A DNA stretch of 11,961 bases from an uncultured Fibrobacterota bacterium. GTDB lineage: Bacteria; Fibrobacterota; Chitinivibrionia; Chitinivibrionales; CAIOZP01. Position numbers and translations under genes: made by a program. The stretch lies in assembly GCA_903862805.1 (NCBI GenBank), contig CAIOZP010000505.1:1-11961 (forward strand), given 5' to 3'. Shown here in pieces: positions 8,514 to 11,961 of the stretch (position 1 is its first letter; every line of letters starts with the position of its first letter). A model generated the notes under the pieces. That model searched no databases. It was not told the origin of the DNA and saw nothing but the letters and a program-made list of their open reading frames with translations.

Positions 8514-9044
8514 CTAAGGTTTCTCGACTATTTCCTGTAAAGCCGGTTCTAATAAATCCCAAAGATTAGGATGGCTTTCTACAAGCCGGACAATATCTCC
8601 AAGATCTTTGATTTTTTTGCTTTGACGACGTTCGGTATCTTTCCATGCCTTTATCTTGCCGCGCAGTGTGTCTTCCAAAGATGCAACACGCATAAGGATG
8701 CCGTGAATGTCTGCCGCTACGGCTCGATCAGGATATGTGCGGTAAAAATCCTCTGTGTTTAGTTGAACACTGACTTTGGAGCGGCCCTTGAAATTTACTG
8801 ACCACGCAAATCGTTCGGATTTAAAACCGGCTTCTTCAAGAACTGTTATCGCAAGTTCCACCGATTCTGTAGCAACTACAAGATCAACATCCTGTGTTAC
8901 CATCGGCTCTTCTGCCCAATGATTGACAGCAACTCCACCAATGGCACACCACCGAATATCGGATCGTTCAAGACTATCCACCAAGCGCATAACATCATCT
9001 GTACCGCCTGCTGTTTGCCAATCATAAAATTGTTTTGGTGTCAT
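8514..9044 (-). CDS. AbiEii-like nucleotidyltransferase-fold protein
   Basis: 176 residues. The N-terminal half has the reduced nucleotidyltransferase signature CAIGGVAVNHW (G36-G37), then TQDVDLVV with the acidic pair D52 and D54, expected to bind metal and nucleotide. The usual third acidic position in the later strand appears to be Gln (KVSVQLNTE, Q94), as I recall for some members of this minimal group. The C-terminal half is helical and charged (LRGKIKAWKDTERRQSKK). The family includes AbiEii toxins of AbiE systems, which transfer nucleotides to RNA or protein targets, and many uncharacterised stand-alone proteins. The start is supported by AGAGG about 5 nt upstream. It lies 48 bp after the methyltransferase stop, so the two are probably co-transcribed. 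No typical AbiEi antitoxin is adjacent, so a toxin role is not established. Confidence 0.82.
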   Translation of the reverse strand: MTPKQFYDWQTAGGTDDVMRLVDSLERSDIRWCAIGGVAVNHWAEEPMVTQDVDLVVATESVELAITVLEEAGFKSERFAWSVNFKGRSKVSVQLNTEDFYRTYPDRAVAADIHGILMRVASLEDTLRGKIKAWKDTERRQSKKIKDLGDIVRLVESHPNLWDLLEPALQEIVEKP

Positions 9045-9092
9045 TCAACCTCTGAAATCAGATTTGCCTGTTCAAAATACTCTCTGCTCGAT

Positions 9093-9752
9093 TCAAACAC
9101 GACCGGAAAAAAGCGCCGCGCAACCCACCACTTCAACAGAGACATCCCTGAAGCGCTTGCCAAGTTCTTCCTTCAGGCATTCGAGATCGTCTGACTGATT
9201 CGTGAAGATTCCTTTTTTGTTATAGACATCCATCAAACGCTTGGCAGACCAGTTCCTGTGAACACCGCCCTGCAGAAGAGTTGACCCGAAGACCACGGCA
9301 TTGGGGTTCAGCAGCGGTTTCAGATAATCAAATGCGACTGCTTTCGATTCTATGGAACCCGGAAGACAGTGCAGCAGATAATTGATTCCTAATGAATCAA
9401 ACTTTGCACCATCAAAACTGATAGGCTCCAGAACACTGCGGCAATAAGTTTCAGGCTTGTAGCGGCTGATGCGGGCCGATGCGAAATCGAGAGTATTACG
9501 GTTGAGATCCATTAGTGCAATTCGCGGAGTCGGTGAGGGGAATCGGCAGTGATCGGGGAAATATCCGGTACCGACACCCACGTCTATATGATTCGCGCTC
9601 ACATGCCTGTTGTAATGTTCAACCAATCGACGGGTCGGGCACTTCCAGATAAAGCGGTTGGAAACGCCAAGAACCACGAAGTCATACGCGACTAATGTGC
9701 GCTTCGTGTAAACGGCCTGACCTGCCAGAATCTCTTTTTCTGTCGCGTTCAT
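9093..9752 (-). CDS. Class I SAM-dependent methyltransferase
   Basis: 219 residues. Motif I is clear: HIDVGVGTGYF at about 55-65 (G59, G61, G63), followed by the acidic strand-2 end IALMDLN (D82), which in this fold binds the ribose of S-adenosylmethionine. Later strands are visible as FDSLGINYLLHCLPG and NAVVFGSTLLQGG. The region before motif I (VLGVSNRFIWKCPTRR) is typical of a stand-alone small-molecule methyltransferase group, but the substrate cannot be told. No signal peptide, so cytoplasmic. The start is supported by AAGGGG 4 nt upstream. It is followed by the nucleotidyltransferase gene and overlapped at its 5' end by a short hypothetical ORF. Confidence 0.88.
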   Translation of the reverse strand: MNATEKEILAGQAVYTKRTLVAYDFVVLGVSNRFIWKCPTRRLVEHYNRHVSANHIDVGVGTGYFPDHCRFPSPTPRIALMDLNRNTLDFASARISRYKPETYCRSVLEPISFDGAKFDSLGINYLLHCLPGSIESKAVAFDYLKPLLNPNAVVFGSTLLQGGVHRNWSAKRLMDVYNKKGIFTNQSDDLECLKEELGKRFRDVSVEVVGCAALFSGRV

Positions 9753-9891
9753 TTATTCCCCTTGTTTTTTGCATTTCAATTTCCTTCTGAAATATAAACA
9801 TCTCATCATCCCGCGCCCACACAAAAACTGAAAATTCTCCAGTGTCATCCAGCAACCAGAAACAATCTTTTTTCATGGCGATGACGGTCAT
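9682..9891 (-). CDS. Hypothetical 69-codon ORF overlapping the methyltransferase start
   Basis: The ORF begins MTVIAMKKDCFWLLDDTGEF and has GGAAG about 9 nt before its ATG. The first 40 or so residues look protein-like, alternating hydrophobic and acidic residues. The last 23 lie within the first 71 bp of the methyltransferase in another frame and are Arg/Asp-rich, as expected of an out-of-frame shadow. It may be a real small protein or the 5' remnant of a broken gene whose end was replaced by the methyltransferase. I do not recognise a family. A second ATG lies six codons in (MKKDCF). Confidence 0.35.
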   Translation of the reverse strand: MTVIAMKKDCFWLLDDTGEFSVFVWARDDEMFIFQKEIEMQKTRGINERDRKRDSGRSGRLHEAHISRV

Positions 9892-10126
9892 TACTGTTTT
9901 CTTCCACAGTATGTTTTTTGCGGATCATTTCGGCGCAATACTTCGCTTTCTTGTCAACGTATCCGCAAGCACTGACCATCATGCCGGATAGTTTTTCGTG
10001 GAAATGGAGGCTTTACCCGTAACGCATAATGAACTGGTGCGAGCGCAACGGTGTGCTGTGGAAATATGCTGAATTTAAGGATCATGAAATATTCGGGTTA
10101 ATGGATCTCAGGATTTTTATATTGCG
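9892..10126. other. Divergent intergenic region
   Basis: This region separates the minus-strand cassette from the plus-strand operon and should hold both promoters. A perfect TTGACA lies on the minus strand at 9957-9952 but has no acceptable -10 at 16-18 bp. On the plus strand TATATT (10118-10123) could be a -10 but lacks a good -35. I find no terminator, tRNA or longer repeat. Confidence 0.5.
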
Positions 10127-10207
10127 ATGAAGAAAAGCGATTCCCGCGTTCGCTCTGTGGTATTTTATTGGGAAGGAAGTTTCATAATGGATACTATTGA
10201 GATATGA
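10127..10207 (+). CDS. Possible 26-codon leader ORF before the outer-membrane protein gene
   Basis: ATG at 10127 opens a short frame starting MKKSDSRVRSVVFYW and ending MDTIEI. Its TGA (10205-10207) overlaps the ATG of the next gene (10204-10206) in an ATGA arrangement. An internal in-frame ATG at 10187 has a strong site GGAAGGA 9 nt before it, so a 6-codon version is also possible. The downstream gene's own ATG lacks a good Shine-Dalgarno site, so re-initiation from this leader is plausible. No known family. Confidence 0.35.
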   Translation: MKKSDSRVRSVVFYWEGSFIMDTIEI

Positions 10208-11403
10208 CAAAAAATAACTTGATTGCAGAGAGATTCTTTCCCTGTCGATTAACCCGCATTTCCTCCGCGTTATTTATGCTGACGGTTTTCAATTTTTCCT
10301 TTGCCGATAAAGCTCCCGATATTCAGCTTGTTGCGCGATCTGTTTTCGAGCCACGCCAGCTCGCCGTCTGTGGCGCCGGAGGAGCGGTTCCCGATGCCGC
10401 CGGTGGGATTATGATAAATCCTGCGACCTCGCTCGACTGGTTCCTCGCCGAAGGACACGCTGTTCAGCCCGGCATTGCCTATGGACGAAGCGGACTGTTT
10501 CAATCCAACCAGATTTCCACTACCACGGGTTTCATGTCCGGAGAAAACACGGCGATTATTGCGCGCTATGCATTTCTCGATAATGGCAATGGAAATCACG
10601 CCAATTGCATTACGACGACTTTCTCCGGGCTTCTTGGCGGAGAAAAACTGAATGCCGGATCAATATTCTCCGGATTGTCCATTCATTATGTATCAAGTGT
10701 CTGGAAAAATCCCAACGATCCGCTAAACGATACCTCAACAGGCGACACATTATACAAGGCGACTTTCAATCCGTCTTCATCAACAACAAAAATGACAGAA
10801 AACAGATTCACCTGCGATCTCGGGCTTTTCCAGACAGATTTTGCTCAGGGATTCAACTTTGGTATTGTCTGCACGGATCTGATCGGATATTCATTCGGCA
10901 GAAATCCTTACGGGCAGAATCTCGACACGATTTCAACCCATAAAGATTCTGCTACATCGACCAATATCATTCATATAAGACGTGATTCTGTTTTTGAAAC
11001 CGGCGACAAAAAATTTTCAGGAATAATCAAGTCCGACAGAACCGACCGCGCGCTCACGCTCTCAGCCTCGTGGAATCATGACTTCAAAAAGGTGCACGTC
11101 ACCGTTCCGTTTGATTTCTCTTTCCTCGACCTTTTCGATGGGCAAAAGAGCTGGACTCAGGGCATCAGGTGCGGCGCGGAGATGATGATTGCAGACCTTG
11201 TTTGCCTGCGTGGCGGCTGGTCGAGAACGCCCCAAAAATTGATTGACGGCCGCGATGGTGATCTGGTCAACCGCTTTTCCGGCGGCGGAGGAATTTACAT
11301 TCCCAAAGGCTGCATTGATTTCGCGATAGTCAGCGACGGTTTTTCTGTCGCGCTACGAGGATTCTTCGGTGGAACCAAGGCCGCAGAAGAGAAAAACCAA
11401 TGA
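10204..11403 (+). CDS. Putative outer-membrane beta-barrel protein (PorV/PorQ/UPF0164-like)
   Basis: 399 residues. A Sec signal peptide is visible: basic N-region with R10, R15 and R18, hydrophobic stretch SALFMLTVFNF, and a likely cut after A34 (SFA before DK). Near the mature N-terminus, GAGGAVPDAAGGIMINPAT (57-75) resembles the conserved start of PorV/PorQ, UPF0164 and FadL-like barrels, which read roughly GGAGVA-DDA-xxxxxNPAG. The rest alternates polar and aromatic/aliphatic residues and is rich in Gly, Phe and Thr (IIARYAFLDNGNG, IFSGLSIHYVSS, GGGIYIPKGCIDFAIV), as in transmembrane beta-strands. PorV belongs to the type IX secretion machinery, but many relatives have other or unknown roles. 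The ATG at 10204 has a weak Shine-Dalgarno site and may depend on the upstream short ORF. Its stop overlaps the amidase start. The family call is by pattern only. Confidence 0.55.
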   Translation: MTKNNLIAERFFPCRLTRISSALFMLTVFNFSFADKAPDIQLVARSVFEPRQLAVCGAGGAVPDAAGGIMINPATSLDWFLAEGHAVQPGIAYGRSGLFQSNQISTTTGFMSGENTAIIARYAFLDNGNGNHANCITTTFSGLLGGEKLNAGSIFSGLSIHYVSSVWKNPNDPLNDTSTGDTLYKATFNPSSSTTKMTENRFTCDLGLFQTDFAQGFNFGIVCTDLIGYSFGRNPYGQNLDTISTHKDSATSTNIIHIRRDSVFETGDKKFSGIIKSDRTDRALTLSASWNHDFKKVHVTVPFDFSFLDLFDGQKSWTQGIRCGAEMMIADLVCLRGGWSRTPQKLIDGRDGDLVNRFSGGGGIYIPKGCIDFAIVSDGFSVALRGFFGGTKAAEEKNQ

Positions 11404-11961
11404 CGCAGACAATGGATCCCTGCCTCCTCGATTCATCGAATCAGTTTTTGCTGGACAATGGAAAAACTCTCGGCGAACTTATTTCAGAGTCGGGCAGACA
11501 AAATTTGTGGGATGACCGCCCCGCTGGCACAGCGATCGACACGGTGATAATCCACTACATCAGCGCCTGCGATGTCGATTCTTTACGTCCTTATGATCTA
11601 AATCTCGTTCTTAAAATTTTTGCAGACTTTGTCGTCAGTTCGCATTATCTGATTTTGCGGGATGGACAAATTCGCTCGCTTGTTCCCGAAGAAAAACGCG
11701 CATGGCATGCCGGAGCCAGCATCATGCCGGAGCCTGACAAGCGCCAGCGTGTAAATGATTTCAGCATCGGGATAGAACTGCTTGCGACTCCAGACGACGA
11801 ATTTACAAATGCTCAATACACCGCCGTCGCCGGTCTTGTTTCTGATTTGGCGCTCAGGTATGGAAATCTGAATCTGCTGGGTCACGAAGACATAGCAGGG
11901 GAGAGAGCCGTATCCCTCGGATTACGTTTAGAACCCAAGAGAGATCCGGGGAAATTGTTTC
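11400..11961 (+). CDS. N-acetylmuramoyl-L-alanine amidase, Amidase_2/AmpD-like (3' end outside window)
   Basis: 187 residues are visible before the right edge. The zinc amidase signature is nearly complete: VIIHY with H52 as first zinc ligand, SSHYLILRDGQI, RAWHAGAS, NDFSIGIEL with the catalytic-type E126, LLGHEDIA with H162 as second ligand, and EPKRDPGKLF with K180 and D182 matching the catalytic Lys and third zinc ligand of AmpD. The enzyme cleaves the amide bond between N-acetylmuramic acid and L-alanine in muropeptides or peptidoglycan. There is no signal peptide, which favours a cytoplasmic muropeptide-recycling enzyme. The ATG overlaps the stop of the barrel gene (ATGA, 11400-11403) with GAAGAG about 8 nt upstream, so the two are likely translated together. 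An extra segment of about 10 residues lies between HEDIA and KRDPG relative to classical AmpD. Confidence 0.92.
   Translation, partial: MTQTMDPCLLDSSNQFLLDNGKTLGELISESGRQNLWDDRPAGTAIDTVIIHYISACDVDSLRPYDLNLVLKIFADFVVSSHYLILRDGQIRSLVPEEKRAWHAGASIMPEPDKRQRVNDFSIGIELLATPDDEFTNAQYTAVAGLVSDLALRYGNLNLLGHEDIAGERAVSLGLRLEPKRDPGKLF

Noticed and set aside
8475..8520. Possible terminator after the nucleotidyltransferase (CTGGG ... CCCAG)
   Set aside because: Only a 5-bp stem with a 9-nt loop and no following T-run, so it does not look like an intrinsic terminator.
9952..9957. TTGACA on the minus strand as promoter of the methyltransferase cassette
   Set aside because: No recognisable -10 hexamer at 15-18 bp spacing, so not called as a promoter.
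10605..10943. 112-codon plus-strand ORF inside the barrel gene
   Set aside because: A frame-shifted shadow of the barrel reading frame, which has a signal peptide and continuous beta-strand character.
11598..11885. 95-codon minus-strand ORF
   Set aside because: Antisense to the amidase, whose zinc-binding motifs on the plus strand establish the coding frame.

Overview
The window comes from a Gram-negative bacterium with about 50% GC. It encodes secreted and outer-membrane proteins with clear signal peptides. A giant adhesin-like protein built from autotransporter-type (PATR) repeats, LamG-like and cadherin-like modules, plus an outer-membrane barrel of roughly PorV/PorQ type, fits the FCB or PVC superphyla. 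Fibrobacterota or a relative is my best guess, with Verrucomicrobiota/Kiritimatiellota as the alternative. This is inferred from protein style only; no taxonomic marker is present.

Left two thirds (1-8288, minus strand): one unbroken reading frame of at least 2762 codons. It begins at a GTG at 8288 and runs off the left edge with no stop. Its order is signal peptide, N-terminal jelly-roll, a beta-helix of about 1340 residues made of PATR-type repeats with a typical cap, cadherin-like, DNRLRE-like, cadherin-like, an unrecognised region, a classic LamG domain, and a second unrecognised region. All plus-strand ORFs in this stretch are shadows. The gene has a near-consensus sigma70 promoter (TTGACA, 17 bp, TATTAT) and a leader of about 85 nt. 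The leader holds two potential hairpins and a 13-codon ORF whose stop overlaps the GTG start.

Middle (8514-9891, minus strand): a probable small cassette of a 69-codon hypothetical ORF, a class I SAM-dependent methyltransferase, and an AbiEii-like nucleotidyltransferase. The last two are 48 bp apart and have good Shine-Dalgarno sites. They look accessory and have no obvious link to the giant protein.

Right (10127-11961, plus strand): a possible 26-codon leader ORF overlaps the start of a signal-peptide-bearing outer-membrane barrel candidate. That gene overlaps by ATGA a cytoplasmic-type N-acetylmuramoyl-L-alanine amidase (Amidase_2/AmpD-like), which is cut by the right edge. The tight overlap suggests co-translation and a cell-envelope role for the pair. 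Whether the barrel helps export the giant protein is only a hypothesis. No rRNA, tRNA, CRISPR array, insertion sequence or convincing intrinsic terminator was seen.
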